Assembly: GCA_019359035.1 (NCBI GenBank)
Contig: JAHHIC010000109.1
Coordinates: forward strand, 144,225 to 208,224
DNA length: 64,000 nucleotides
Source: Scytonematopsis contorta HA4267-MV1
GTDB taxonomy: Bacteria; Cyanobacteriota; Cyanobacteriia; Cyanobacteriales; Nostocaceae
Reading direction: 5' to 3'
Part shown: piece after piece, positions 33,780-43,381 of the stretch
How positions within the stretch are numbered: the first letter of the stretch is position 1
How the letters are laid out: every line of letters begins with the position of its first letter
The notes under the pieces: model-generated
Databases searched by the model: none
Told to the model about the DNA's origin: nothing
What the model saw: the letters and a program-made list of their open reading frames with translations, nothing else
Translations under genes and position numbers: made by a program

Positions 33780-35207
33780 TTAATAAGCTCCTGTTTTTCC
33801 GAAGACAACTTGTACAGTTTTCAGCAAGATTTTGAGGTCTAGCCAGAGAGACCAATTTTCGATGTAAGTGGTATCTAGTTTTACGGCATCTTCAAAATTA
33901 TCGATGTTTGAGCGACCAGAAACTTGCCACAGACCAGTGATACCGGGTAAAACTTCTTGACGAATAAAGTGCTGTGTTTGGAATTTTTCTACATCTCTTT
34001 TTGGTAAAGGACGAGGACCAACTAGGCTCATTTCTCCCATTAAAACGTTAAATAGTTGTGGCAATTCATCCAAACTATAACGCCGCAAAAATTTACCTAA
34101 AGGTGTAATGCGAGGGTCGTCTTTGAGTTTAAAGATAACTCCATCTTTTATTTCATTTTTTTCCTCTAAAGATGCTTGCAATTTTTCAGCATTGGTAACC
34201 ATTGTTCGGAATTTCCAAATTTTGAATTTCTTGCAGTGCAGTCCAATTCGTTCTTGACGGAAAAATACTGGGCCGGGAGAATCTAACTTAATGAGGATGG
34301 CAATTAATAAATAAAGCGGAGATATGATAAATATCAAAAGAGCAGAAGCAAATAAATCAAAACACTGCTTTATCCAAAAGTCGCCTCCCGCAATAATAGG
34401 TGCAGGTATTGTCAAGCAAGGAACTTCACCAATGCTCCAAAATATAGATTTTGGGTGACGAACATCACTTTCCATTGGCAAAATACGTATGGTGATACCA
34501 GCAGTATAAAAGCGCCAACAAACATACAAGCGATTTTTTATAGAATTCCAAGAAACAAAAGCCTCTACAATACCTTGGTTGCGGAGAAATTCAAAAGTTT
34601 CTTCACGATTGTCTCTATCTAAACAGCTAGAGTCTGATATTCCGGCTACGGTGTAGCAATTTTCTTGTTTAATTAAACGAACGTGGTTTTCTTGGTCTTG
34701 GGAATCGGTAATTAGAAAAACTGGATAACGAATTGCTCCTTTACTACGAAGCAAGTGAGTACCAACATCAAAAAGAAAGCGTTCCAAGCATATAAAAGCT
34801 GTTGACAAGAACCAGAACAATAAAAAAGTAGAACGCGAAATATAATTTGTTGGTTCGTAAAGGAAAGCAATTAATACAAGAAGTATCGCTCCTAAAGAAA
34901 CTGCTTTAATAAGACCAATATAATTACGGCGATGTAAACCCGCTTTGTATAATCCTTTTGTTGCAATAATTCCAATATCAAGTATGAGAATCAGTAGCTG
35001 AAAAGAAGAATATTCTGTCCAAGGGGATGTGATTGGAGTTCCGTAGTATACTGCTAAATTCCATGCTGAGGCTAGGGAAACAACATCAAATAGGATAAGT
35101 GTAATTATCCGTAGAAATCTAATTGTGATTCCTTTTTGTATTGTTGTACTGTCGGGTGACCTTAGGTCAGGTTTGAAACCTGCTAAGGGTAAAGATTTAT
35201 AAGCCAC
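33780..35207 (-). CDS. Polyprenyl-phosphate sugar-1-phosphate transferase (initiating enzyme of the exopolysaccharide)
   Basis: 475 residues of the WbaP/undecaprenyl-phosphate glucose phosphotransferase type. Several N-terminal membrane helices (about 28-145), a cytoplasmic domain in the middle, and the C-terminal bacterial sugar transferase domain from about 280: a membrane re-entrant helix, [49 protein letters not shown] and [13 protein letters not shown]. The Asp-Glu of the SLDELPQL block is the catalytic site in this family. It attaches the first sugar phosphate to the lipid carrier. It is the most downstream gene of the locus; a stop and a palindrome follow. Confidence 0.95.
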   Translation of the reverse strand: MAYKSLPLAGFKPDLRSPDSTTIQKGITIRFLRIITLILFDVVSLASAWNLAVYYGTPITSPWTEYSSFQLLILILDIGIIATKGLYKAGLHRRNYIGLIKAVSLGAILLVLIAFLYEPTNYISRSTFLLFWFLSTAFICLERFLFDVGTHLLRSKGAIRYPVFLITDSQDQENHVRLIKQENCYTVAGISDSSCLDRDNREETFEFLRNQGIVEAFVSWNSIKNRLYVCWRFYTAGITIRILPMESDVRHPKSIFWSIGEVPCLTIPAPIIAGGDFWIKQCFDLFASALLIFIISPLYLLIAILIKLDSPGPVFFRQERIGLHCKKFKIWKFRTMVTNAEKLQASLEEKNEIKDGVIFKLKDDPRITPLGKFLRRYSLDELPQLFNVLMGEMSLVGPRPLPKRDVEKFQTQHFIRQEVLPGITGLWQVSGRSNIDNFEDAVKLDTTYIENWSLWLDLKILLKTVQVVFGKTGAY

Positions 35208-35378
35208 GATTACTTATGAAACTCCTGATGATTTTTGTTTGAAAGAAAAAATAAAAGTTAGAAGTATGTGCAATCAATGATTATTGTAAGAATTGACTGA
35301 CATTTTCACTAAAATTTAAAAGTATTAAATTACATAATTACCTCCTATTTAATATTGTGATGATGTAGGGAAATGAGA

Positions 35379-36161
35379 TTAAAATTGTAAGAAACGTGTC
35401 ATCTTTTCTCGTAGAACGCGGTAAAAAAAGAGGGGGTTGCCAATTACATAGCGTTCCCAAAGACGACTTGGCTCAGTAAACAAACGTGTTAACCACTCCA
35501 ATCCCAAATCTGTCATCCATCGCGGACCTCTATAAACATTGCCAGTGTAAAAATCAAGACAAGCACCTAAAGGCAAAATGACCTTAGCATCTATTGTTTC
35601 TAAATTGTTTACAATCCAACTTTCCTGTAAAGGCATACCAAAGCCAACATATAAAACATCTGGCTTAAATTTATTAATTTCTGCGATTACAGATTCATTC
35701 TCCTGACCAAATTTATCAAAGTAGCCGTGATGTCCTTTGATTTCTAAGTTGGGAGCGACGGCTTTTAGTTTGGTAATAGCTTTGTCTACTGTACCTGGCT
35801 TACCTGCAAGTAGAAATAATGACACATTTTCTTGTTCGCAGGCTAAGGCTAAATCTTCTATATAATCTGGACAGGTCATGCGATGATGGGAGTCAACACA
35901 GTGACCACAAATTTTAGCTCCTAATAAAACGCCAAATCCGTCACAGAATACAACATCAGATTTATTAATAAAATCTCGATACCAAGGTAATTCGTAAGCA
36001 AAGTTAATCGCTCTGACATTGACATTTCCAACAACAGTTTTTTTACTTCGTTTTGCAGATTTAACAATGTAATTGATTAGTTCGCGAACATTAAGTTTAT
36101 GAAATCTGGTTCCAAGTAATGAGATTTCATCAAAATTTTTAATTTTGGCAATATCTGTCAT
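35379..36161 (-). CDS. WecG/TagA/CpsF family glycosyltransferase
   Basis: 260 residues of the GT26 family. FCDGFGVLLGAKICG (about 72-86) contains the Asp typical of the active site; EENVSLFLLAGKPGTVDKA and ADVLYVGFGMPLQESWI-like PDVLYVGFGMPLQESW (about 165-180), and GACLDFYTGNVYRGPRWMTDLGLEWLTRL towards the end are strongly conserved. It transfers the second sugar (such as N-acetylmannosaminuronate or a related sugar) to the lipid-linked first one. A GAGGT ribosome-binding site lies before the ATG at 36161. Upstream an inverted repeat element separates it from the rest of the locus. Confidence 0.95.
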   Translation of the reverse strand: MTDIAKIKNFDEISLLGTRFHKLNVRELINYIVKSAKRSKKTVVGNVNVRAINFAYELPWYRDFINKSDVVFCDGFGVLLGAKICGHCVDSHHRMTCPDYIEDLALACEQENVSLFLLAGKPGTVDKAITKLKAVAPNLEIKGHHGYFDKFGQENESVIAEINKFKPDVLYVGFGMPLQESWIVNNLETIDAKVILPLGACLDFYTGNVYRGPRWMTDLGLEWLTRLFTEPSRLWERYVIGNPLFFYRVLREKMTRFLQF

Positions 36162-36204
36162 TTTTTACCTCGCAGTTGAAATAGTGTGTAATGGAAAATA
36201 AAGA

Positions 36205-36378
36205 AAACCCCACCCCCAACCCCCCACTCCGTATACGGGGCTACCGTGTACACACAAGTCGGAATTAACCTGTCATTGCGTTCACGAAGTGAACGCAATG
36301 ACAGAGGGGAATTCCACTATTTTTCGACTTGTGCGTACACGGTAGGTATACGGGAAGTCACCGTTGGGGGTGGGGTTT
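36205..36378. mobile_element. Nested inverted-repeat element of about 174 bp
   Basis: Outer arms (AAACCCCACCCCCAAC... and ...GTTGGGGGTGGGGTTT), middle arms (GTATACGGGGCTACCGTGTACACACAAGTCG and its counterpart around 36324-36353) and a perfect inner palindrome 36271-36303 (TGTCATTGCGTTCAC, GAA, GTGAACGCAATGACA). No reading frame inside; the inner palindrome recurs in half form at 27776. It interrupts the exopolysaccharide locus between two transferase genes. Confidence 0.75.
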
Positions 36379-36398
36379 CATGTGCAGGAAGGTTAAAA

Positions 36399-37238
36399 TT
36401 ACCAACCACCAAACTGGTCAGCCGAAAGCTTTCCTATTTTTTGACGCCAAATTGCTTTTAATTTGATAACAATGAAGGGGTCTACTAACTTAATAGGTAA
36501 AGTTATTAATTCTCTAGAGAACCATTTAAGATAAAATATCTGATGTTTAAAAGCAGTTATCTTTGATGATTCGTTAACAAAATCAGATGCAACATTCTTA
36601 CTTTCTTGAATCAATTTAAATTTATTGCTCAAATTACCAGTCATCCCATTGAGTGAATAAGAAGCAAGTGGTGTGTCAATAAATTGGAATTTGGCTCCAG
36701 ATATATAAGCTCTAAAAATTAAGTCATAATCAGCAGCTATCTTATAACTTAAATTGAATAAGCCTATTTGTTCGTAAATTGATTTCCTGATAAAACAGCT
36801 AGGGTGGTTGAGGATAAATTTAAATATTAAATTATCTAAACTACCAGGGTAAAATGTGTTGACGTATTTACTATCAACATAGTTATCGATAGGCGAATAT
36901 ACAATTGAGGTATCCGGTTGTTGAATAAAAATATTTTCGATACTTTGTAAAGCGCCTTCATTATACCAATCGTCGGCGTTGATAATTCCTATGACATCAC
37001 CAGTTGCAAGAGATATACCTTTATTCATCGCATCGTAAACGCCTTTATCTTTTTCGGAAATAAAGACACTAATCTTATCTAGATAACGCTCAATTATTTC
37101 AATACTGCCATCAGTTGAGCCGCCATCAACAATAATGTATTCTAACTCAGATATTCTAGACTGATTAATGACACTTTGTATGGTTTTTTCCAATGTACTA
37201 GCAGTGTTATAAACTGGAGTGACAATAGATATTTTCAT
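36399..37238 (-). CDS. Glycosyltransferase family 2
   Basis: 279 residues. The GT-A core shows ISIVTPVYNTASTLEKTI, EYIIVDGGSTDGSIEII (about 34-51), ISEKDKGVYDAMNKGISLATGDVIGIINADDWY, where the DD of NADDWY (about 88-89) is the metal-binding DxD equivalent. It would add a nucleotide-sugar residue to the growing repeat unit; donor and linkage unknown. It belongs to the exopolysaccharide locus, 14 bases downstream of the next gene. Confidence 0.93.
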   Translation of the reverse strand: MKISIVTPVYNTASTLEKTIQSVINQSRISELEYIIVDGGSTDGSIEIIERYLDKISVFISEKDKGVYDAMNKGISLATGDVIGIINADDWYNEGALQSIENIFIQQPDTSIVYSPIDNYVDSKYVNTFYPGSLDNLIFKFILNHPSCFIRKSIYEQIGLFNLSYKIAADYDLIFRAYISGAKFQFIDTPLASYSLNGMTGNLSNKFKLIQESKNVASDFVNESSKITAFKHQIFYLKWFSRELITLPIKLVDPFIVIKLKAIWRQKIGKLSADQFGGW

Positions 37239-37252
37239 GATATTTATCCAAT

Positions 37253-38437
37253 TTATTTTTTATTAATTAGCAAGTTGTTAGCTAAGGAAAGCTCCTCAAT
37301 AGCACGATAAATATCATCCATAAAGTTTTCTTGACGAAAACGATACCAATTTTTTGCTTCATCAAAATTTCGTTGTCTAAATGGTGAAGTAACAGATGAA
37401 GACAAAAGCTTGGCAAATTGTTCTGGATTATCAGAGATTTTTACAGTTGAAGGAGGTTGATAAATCCCTCGTATAGCGACTCCTGTTGCTACTATAAAAG
37501 AGCCAGAAGCTATAGCATCCAAAGTTTTAATTTGTATACCACCCCCACTTAAAGTAGGAATAGCAACTACTCTTGCTTGAGCCATAAATTCTTGAGCATC
37601 GGGTACAATACCGCGATATTTTATATTGTGGTATTTATCTGTTAGCCAGTCTGCACCTCTACCTGCGATATGAATTGATAACTGACTGTCTAAATGAGGA
37701 TAAACATTTTCCAAAAACCATCGCAATCCTTCTTCGTTAGGCTTCCAAAACCAACTACCAATAAGCCCTATATCGAATTGTTTTGTGACTGGCTTAGATT
37801 GTGATTGTTCCAAACCTGGAGATAAAGGTAACACTTTAATTTTTTTCACTCCTTCAATTTTGAAAAAATACTTAGCATCATGCTCTGTAAGAGACCATAC
37901 CTGTTGTACCGCTGATGCTAACTTGTCTTCCATTGTTTTAATTAAGTTTGCTTCTCGTTTATAAATTAGTTTGCTAATCCAGTTACGAGCATTTTGATAG
38001 CAATCGAGGTAAATTTGATTTTCGAGATTGTGAGCGACAAAAATCAGTTTATCTTTATCTGGAATAAACTTTTGCAACCAACCTAGTTGAGCATGGTCAA
38101 TAATTATGGCGTCATATCTATTAGTTGATAATAATTGTTTGACTGTTTTGATATAAGTCGAAGAATAATACTTTCCTGATGAGTAGGGCATACCTCTGAT
38201 AAAACTAAGCATTAACCAAATAATTGAATTTAATTTGGCTTTCTTAGTTTCTATATAACGTTTGTCTATGAGTATTTCTTGTGGATTTAGCTCAAAAACA
38301 TCATCTTTTCGCATGTACCCAACTACGGAAACGTTATATCCATTTTGAGTGAGAGCATCAATAAAACATTGTGATGCGACTTCACTACCCATTCGCTTTT
38401 TACGTGGGAGAATTGTTGTTAGAAAAAGAATTGACAT
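37253..38437 (-). CDS. Glycosyltransferase family 4
   Basis: 394 residues with the GT-B build. N-terminal Rossmann start SILFLTTILPRKKRMGSEV; C-terminal domain with DIGLIGSWFWKPNEEGLRWF, HIAGRGADWLTDKY and the family block ARVVAIPTLSGGGIQIKTLDAIASG (about 305-328) that contacts the donor phosphates. The usual E-x7-E is replaced here by GGGIQIKTLDA. Transfers an unknown sugar. The 3' end is 18 bases from the next gene downstream in the locus. Confidence 0.9.
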   Translation of the reverse strand: MSILFLTTILPRKKRMGSEVASQCFIDALTQNGYNVSVVGYMRKDDVFELNPQEILIDKRYIETKKAKLNSIIWLMLSFIRGMPYSSGKYYSSTYIKTVKQLLSTNRYDAIIIDHAQLGWLQKFIPDKDKLIFVAHNLENQIYLDCYQNARNWISKLIYKREANLIKTMEDKLASAVQQVWSLTEHDAKYFFKIEGVKKIKVLPLSPGLEQSQSKPVTKQFDIGLIGSWFWKPNEEGLRWFLENVYPHLDSQLSIHIAGRGADWLTDKYHNIKYRGIVPDAQEFMAQARVVAIPTLSGGGIQIKTLDAIASGSFIVATGVAIRGIYQPPSTVKISDNPEQFAKLLSSSVTSPFRQRNFDEAKNWYRFRQENFMDDIYRAIEELSLANNLLINKK

Positions 38438-38455
38438 AAATATTATGAAGTGATT

Positions 38456-39733
38456 TTAATTAATGGATGTAGAGATGTTACATGTAACGTCTCTACGCGA
38501 ATTTATTGGAGCGCTAATTTTTTCGTAGAGGTGGGAAATATCTTTGGCTTTAAGAGACCAAGTTTGAGTTTTGGAAAATTCATATCCGACTCGACCCATT
38601 TCTAAACGTTTTTCTGGATTTTGATACATATTCTCAATCGCTTGGGTGAGTGCGGTTATTGTTTCTTCGGGATTATTTACCGGAATTTTTATAGCTGCAT
38701 TTTCAGGTACAAAATCTCTTGCTCCATGATGATTCAAGGTAATTATTGGAAGTGCTTGTGACATAGCTTCTAATAATTGCACCCCAAAAGAATCACGTAA
38801 GCTGGTAAACAAAAAAACATCATTGCTTACATAAGCGTTTTTAACTTCTGCCCAAGAAACATGACCTAGACACTCGACTTTTTCTTCTAAACCATATTCT
38901 TTGAGCCACTCTGGTACATAATTATCAAGAGAACCGCTACCTAAAATTGTTAACTTAAAAGGTATGGAAGGGTTGACTTTTGTAAGTGCTTGTAAAACTA
39001 AAAGTAATGCTTTTCTGGGGATAAGCTTACCTATCCAAAGTAAACGTAGTTCTTTTGAAGTTGACCTGGTTAGAGGAACCAGGGGATAGTAATTTTCTGG
39101 TAAAGCATTATCTAAAACTAATTCAACACGACGAACACCTAATTTTTTTGCTAAATCCGCTGTTTCTTGGTTGGTGACTAAAGCTAAGTCAATATGACTA
39201 AATTTTTTACGCGAGAAAGGGTTAATTAAAATTAATTTATTTAAAAATAAAGTACGCAAAACTTCTGCTCCCCACCATTTAAGAAAGTATTTTTTGAAAG
39301 CGGAAGGAGCAACTTGACCACCACCACAAGGACCAAAAACAAATGGTTTTTTCAAACGCCAAAGTGGGGAAGCGGCTTGTAAACTACCTATTGTTAGATG
39401 ATGGACGACATCAAATTCATATACATTATCTAGCAGTTGTGCCGCATCATAGGCTCGCTTCTGCCACGCCATGTAGTGTAAAATACTCCATAATTTATTA
39501 GGGATATAGCGTTTATAGCCCGTCATCCAAGCTGGGTGAGCGACAGGGACAATATGTAAATTTGGTTGTGGATTAGATGCTAAAGCTTTTTCAATTTCTA
39601 CTAAATTTTCTACAGGGGTTAATACCCAAACTTCATGTCCTAATTGAGCAAGTTGCCACGAGCAATTCCAGCCTGTTCCTTCTTCTCTACCTTCGTTTGG
39701 AATACAGGCATAAGCAGCTATTAATATTTTCAT
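38456..39733 (-). CDS. Glycosyltransferase family 4
   Basis: 425 residues. KILIAAYACIPNEGREEGTGWNCS at the start (typical acceptor-domain loop), LLWIGKLIPRKALLLVLQAL (about 230), TILGSGSLDNYVPEWLKEYG and FLFTSLRDSFGVQLLEAMSQALPIITLNHHG near the end, with the family's E-x7-E (D-S-F-G-V-Q-L-L-E). The C-terminal 30 residues are a charged tail. A GTAGAGACG-type palindrome covers the end of the gene (38469-38496), so the last residues come from repeat DNA. Confidence 0.93.
   Translation of the reverse strand: MKILIAAYACIPNEGREEGTGWNCSWQLAQLGHEVWVLTPVENLVEIEKALASNPQPNLHIVPVAHPAWMTGYKRYIPNKLWSILHYMAWQKRAYDAAQLLDNVYEFDVVHHLTIGSLQAASPLWRLKKPFVFGPCGGGQVAPSAFKKYFLKWWGAEVLRTLFLNKLILINPFSRKKFSHIDLALVTNQETADLAKKLGVRRVELVLDNALPENYYPLVPLTRSTSKELRLLWIGKLIPRKALLLVLQALTKVNPSIPFKLTILGSGSLDNYVPEWLKEYGLEEKVECLGHVSWAEVKNAYVSNDVFLFTSLRDSFGVQLLEAMSQALPIITLNHHGARDFVPENAAIKIPVNNPEETITALTQAIENMYQNPEKRLEMGRVGYEFSKTQTWSLKAKDISHLYEKISAPINSRRDVTCNISTSIN
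38469..38496. repeat. GTAGAGACG-family palindrome inside a glycosyltransferase 3' end
   Basis: GTAGAGATG-TTACATGTAA-CGTCTCTAC, one G-U change from perfect. It encodes the residues near the C terminus (SRRDVTCNIST) of the family 4 transferase. Confidence 0.85.
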
Positions 39734-39778
39734 CTAAAAATCTCCGGGACTATTATCTTGTCTCTAATTGCAAAAACT

Positions 39779-39818
39779 CTAGAGACGCGATATTTTTTAG
39801 ATAAAATATCGCGTCTGC
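39779..39818. repeat. GTAGAGACG-related palindrome with a long arm
   Basis: AGACGCGATATTTT / AAAATATCGCGTCT around a 6-base spacer, in the spacer between two transferase genes. The conserved outer AGAGACG is kept on one side, the centre CGATATTTT is different from the other copies. Confidence 0.75.
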
Positions 39819-39843
39819 TAAATTAATAACTTTGGGTATTAAA

Positions 39844-40635
39844 TTATATTTTTTGCATGGTAAATTCTTTACAGATAGATTCTGTTAAAGGCTGAGAAAC
39901 AAATATTTGTAACGCAGCTTTTTTGATAGGACTAAAGAGCATTTTTGGATTTTGACGAAATTTTCTGTACAGGGTTATTTTGGCAAATAAGTTATCTTTA
40001 TTTGCGGAACTGACATAAACGATACTTGGGAAAGGTAATGGTTCAAGGGGGTATCCTTTATCAGCCATTATTTGTATGATGTCACCATGATTCATATGAT
40101 ACTTAATTAATGATTTGACATCAGCGCATTCATCATCACTCGGTAAATCATACAAATCTTGCCTAACAATAGTTGTGCTACCACAAAGTCTATATAATTT
40201 ATCAGTTGGAAGAATACGTTTGCTACCATCGGTATATCGGTAACCATCATCTACAAACCACCCATTGGAGTCTGGATATTTACTGACAAATTCTGCTAAT
40301 TTTCTACTTACACAATCATCAGCATCAATAACCATTGTATGAGACGGCTTTAATTTACGAGCAAAACATAGCCCTGTTATAACTTTCAAGTTCCTATCAA
40401 TAATCATTGGTCCATCACCATCTTCTAATATTGGTGCAGGAAAATGAGCTTGTACATAAGAAATATGAGGATGGCTGAATTTAATATCTGGCTTATCGTG
40501 GTAAACAACTACAACTTTAAAGTTAGGTGATGATTGGTTACAGATTGATTTCAGACATTGTTCAAATAATTTGGATGTATAATCCCACGACTTTGAGGCT
40601 TTTTTACTTTTCAAAGGTACAACGAATACCAGCAT
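39844..40635 (-). CDS. Putative glycosyltransferase (GT-A, family 2-like)
   Basis: 263 residues from the ATG at 40635, preceded by an AGGAGA box (the longer frame to 40701 has no ribosome-binding site). It begins MLVFVVPLKSKKASKSWDY, with FKVVVVYHDKP and the DxD-like VIDADDCVSRKLAEF (about 108-122). It belongs to a group that looks like galactosyl or rhamnosyl transferases of capsule loci. Specificity unknown. It overlaps none of its neighbours and lies 72 bases downstream of the Wzy gene. Confidence 0.82.
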   Translation of the reverse strand: MLVFVVPLKSKKASKSWDYTSKLFEQCLKSICNQSSPNFKVVVVYHDKPDIKFSHPHISYVQAHFPAPILEDGDGPMIIDRNLKVITGLCFARKLKPSHTMVIDADDCVSRKLAEFVSKYPDSNGWFVDDGYRYTDGSKRILPTDKLYRLCGSTTIVRQDLYDLPSDDECADVKSLIKYHMNHGDIIQIMADKGYPLEPLPFPSIVYVSSANKDNLFAKITLYRKFRQNPKMLFSPIKKAALQIFVSQPLTESICKEFTMQKI

Positions 40636-40706
40636 CTTATCTCCTTTATACAATTGACTTTGCACTAAAACATGAGTTAGATAAGGTAGTTTTAATTCCA
40701 ATTAAA

Positions 40707-41963
40707 TTACCCAACCATATTTTGCTCAACTAAATAAGAACGGCTTGAGTTTTTCTCTCTCATTCTTTTACACTCAATACCAGTTCTTAAAGTAATACAT
40801 ACGTAAAACGTCCATATACTATCATTTCCTAAAACACCTCCACTATCAGACCAACTAAATAAAAACATGGCGCATAAATTTTGTAATATCCAAAATAATT
40901 CTATTTTTTTCAGGTTATCGCGAGTCGATTTTAATAAATTTACAGTTCGGGAAAAGGTTAATAAGTAGCTAAAAAGATATAAAGAAAGACCAGGTACTCC
41001 AACTTGTAAAAGTAATTCCATAAAACTGTTATGGGAATTAAAACGAAATCCTTCTATAATGGTCGCGCCATAAGCCCATGAGTTTTTATAGATGTATTCA
41101 GCTTCCTTAGATGTCCAAAAACCAGAATAACCATAACCTGTCCAAGGACGTTGTGATACTTTTTCAAACATTAAACCCCATATTTGTGTACGCCCGTTTA
41201 ATGTCAAATCTTTACCAAGGATATCAACAAGAAAAGTTTCTAAATTAAATACAAGTAATAAAATAGCGCTCCCGGCTAATAATAATATTGAAAACAAGAA
41301 AATAATCCGTATTTTATAATGCATTCTAATAAGGTTATATAAAGGAAAAATAAGCAGCATGATGCAGAAGAATACATAGCCTGACTTACTTTGTGAAAGA
41401 AAAGTTAACGCAATACATAAATAAAATCCCAATTTAGCAAGCCAGCATAATTTTCCTGGTTTCATGGTATTTGTTTGCATCAAAATAGCAGCATAAGTCA
41501 TTATCCTTGCTAAGTGATTCTTGTATGAGAAAATACCTACCCAGGCTTCATTAATTGGACGAATATTAACTATAAAACTGAGAAATATAGTGATACCAAA
41601 AGTCCAAGTCCATAATTTCATTAGCTCTTTAAAATCATGACGAGTTGCAAGGTAAGCCCCAAAAGCTGTTGCACGTATTAAAGCTTTACTTTCATCTGAA
41701 GTATATAACGGAGCCGCAGACCATAAAATTGAGGCGAAAGCCATTACTATCAACATTAGTAAAGGTATATTTCTGGTAGAAACATAAAGAAAGCGCTTCC
41801 ATTGTCCAAGCACTAATATAGCAACTATTGGATAGCTTATAAGTCTCATAAAACTATCTAGAGGAGGAGGACCGAGACCAGGAACCAAAAAATAAATTAT
41901 TAAAATCAGCGTGACAACTGGCTCTATTTTTGCTCCTAAATACTTTAATAATTTAATATCCAA
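40707..41963 (-). CDS. O-antigen polymerase/ligase-like protein (Wzy)
   Basis: 418 residues with about ten hydrophobic segments and a large periplasmic loop (about 275-310) containing GRTQIWGLMFEKVSQRPWTGYGYSGFW and FNSHNSFMELLLQVGVPGL. The H-N-x-(F/Y) in NSHNSFMELLLQ is the Wzy_C/O-antigen ligase signature. It polymerises the lipid-linked repeat units at the periplasmic face in Wzx/Wzy-type export. The gene sits between two glycosyltransferase genes. A ligase role (WaaL-like) is less likely in this locus. Confidence 0.92.
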   Translation of the reverse strand: MDIKLLKYLGAKIEPVVTLILIIYFLVPGLGPPPLDSFMRLISYPIVAILVLGQWKRFLYVSTRNIPLLMLIVMAFASILWSAAPLYTSDESKALIRATAFGAYLATRHDFKELMKLWTWTFGITIFLSFIVNIRPINEAWVGIFSYKNHLARIMTYAAILMQTNTMKPGKLCWLAKLGFYLCIALTFLSQSKSGYVFFCIMLLIFPLYNLIRMHYKIRIIFLFSILLLAGSAILLLVFNLETFLVDILGKDLTLNGRTQIWGLMFEKVSQRPWTGYGYSGFWTSKEAEYIYKNSWAYGATIIEGFRFNSHNSFMELLLQVGVPGLSLYLFSYLLTFSRTVNLLKSTRDNLKKIELFWILQNLCAMFLFSWSDSGGVLGNDSIWTFYVCITLRTGIECKRMREKNSSRSYLVEQNMVG

Positions 41964-41989
41964 ATCAAAAACTCCTATCTTGAAAAACC

Positions 41990-42095
41990 CCTATCTTGTG
42001 GGGTGGGCATCCTTGCCCGCCCAGTGTTTTTTAATCAAACCCCTAGTATTTTTAATCAAACCCCTAGTATTTTTAATCAAACCCCTAGTATTTTT
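41990..42095. repeat. Stem-loop and a 21-bp tandem repeat between two locus genes
   Basis: A stem GGGTGGGCA / TTGCCCGCCC lies at 42001-42022. It is followed by three copies of a 21-base unit (TTTTTAATCAAACCCCTAGTA) from about 42028 to 42091; the unit is three times seven bases long. Reading on the minus strand these lie in the 147-bp gap between the GT4 gene and wzy. Confidence 0.85.
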
Positions 42096-42110
42096 TACCC
42101 AAAATAGAAG

Positions 42111-43379
42111 TCACGATAATTTATCTTTTGCCAGGATTTCCTCAAAAAGAGACGAATAACGACGCCCTTGAATTTCTAAAGTAAATTCTTGTTCTGTTTT
42201 TTCTCGCGCACGATAAGAAAGTTTTTCATGCCTTTCTTTATTTTCTAGAACCCAAGTAATTCCATTAGCTAAGTCTTCAATTTTGAAAGCTTGAGCTAAG
42301 TAACCATTTTGTTGATGCTCAATCATATCAGGCATTCCGCCAATATTAAAAGCAACACTAGGGGTTCCACAAGCAATAGCTTCTAGTACAGTATTAGGTA
42401 AGTTATCTTCAATAGAAGGTAACACAAAAACATCTGCGGCTGAATACACCAGTGCTAGAGAAAGGTCATCATTTAATGTACCTAAATAATGAGTTTTAAA
42501 CCCAAATTCTGGTGGATTTTCTGGTTGAGAAGCTCCAAAAATCACTAAGTCTAACTTATCTTGCCATCCAAATTGTCTTAATTCTTGTAATGCACTTTCT
42601 AGAAGGTGAAACCCCTTTCTTTTATCGCTTGTCGCATTTACAGAACCAAATAGAACTAGTTGTCTGTCTTGAGGAAGATTAAGTATTTCTCTAGCAAATT
42701 TTTTATTTATTGGTCTGTACTTGTGTGTATCGAGACCATAAGGAATCTGCTCAATTTTTAAATCTCTGAAAAGAGAACTAGAACTAGCGGACTTAGCTAA
42801 CCAGGAACTTGGAGTTACGATAGTTAGGTTAAGATTTTTCCAAGCTTTTCTTTTGCGTTGCCATACCCAGCGAGATAAATCCCAATTGTGGCTACTAACA
42901 AGTTGAGGACAAGCACCACAGTTCGCGATGTAACGATTACAATCGCCACTGTAATGACACCCTCCAGTAAATGCCCACATATCGTGGAGTGTCCAGACTA
43001 ACGGACAATTAAATTTAGCTAGAGTTTCTATTTTTAGATATGCTCTATTAACCCAATGGAGGTTAATAATATCTGGCTGAATTCGAGAAATCTGAGGTAC
43101 AATTTTATCTGGAAACCACTGGAGAGAAAATGTAGCAGCTTGCTTTTGACGATGAACTTTATAAAGTTTTAATGGCAAAACTTCAGCACTAATTTTCAGT
43201 GTGGAAAGACTTTGTTCCAGGTTACCCGAAGGAGCAAATACTGTTTTATCATCGCTAGATTTTGTTTGTACTAGCATTTGAGAATCGACACCGACTTTAT
43301 GTAAACCTTGATGTAGTCTATAAGTTGCACGAGCAGCTCCACCATCGATATCATAATGACTGAGAAGTAAAGCTTTCAT
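42111..43379 (-). CDS. Glycosyltransferase family 4
   Basis: 422 residues. KALLLSHYDIDGGAARATYRLHQGLHKVGVDSQ is the acceptor-domain start. WTLHDMWAFTGGCHYSGDCNRY with three more cysteines (CGACPQL) is typical of WcaC/ TagE-like transferases, and VFVLPSIEDNLPNTVLEAIACGTPSVAFNIGGMPD near the C terminus holds the E-x7-E motif. It adds a hexose or deoxyhexose to the repeat unit. Start overlaps nothing; the downstream 147 bases are repeat DNA. Confidence 0.94.
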   Translation of the reverse strand: MKALLLSHYDIDGGAARATYRLHQGLHKVGVDSQMLVQTKSSDDKTVFAPSGNLEQSLSTLKISAEVLPLKLYKVHRQKQAATFSLQWFPDKIVPQISRIQPDIINLHWVNRAYLKIETLAKFNCPLVWTLHDMWAFTGGCHYSGDCNRYIANCGACPQLVSSHNWDLSRWVWQRKRKAWKNLNLTIVTPSSWLAKSASSSSLFRDLKIEQIPYGLDTHKYRPINKKFAREILNLPQDRQLVLFGSVNATSDKRKGFHLLESALQELRQFGWQDKLDLVIFGASQPENPPEFGFKTHYLGTLNDDLSLALVYSAADVFVLPSIEDNLPNTVLEAIACGTPSVAFNIGGMPDMIEHQQNGYLAQAFKIEDLANGITWVLENKERHEKLSYRAREKTEQEFTLEIQGRRYSSLFEEILAKDKLS

Positions 43380-43381
43380 TT

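Noticed and set aside
42000..42110. 82-codon plus-strand frame over the 21-bp repeats
   Set aside because: Repetitive translation (IKPLVFL units) with no start signal.
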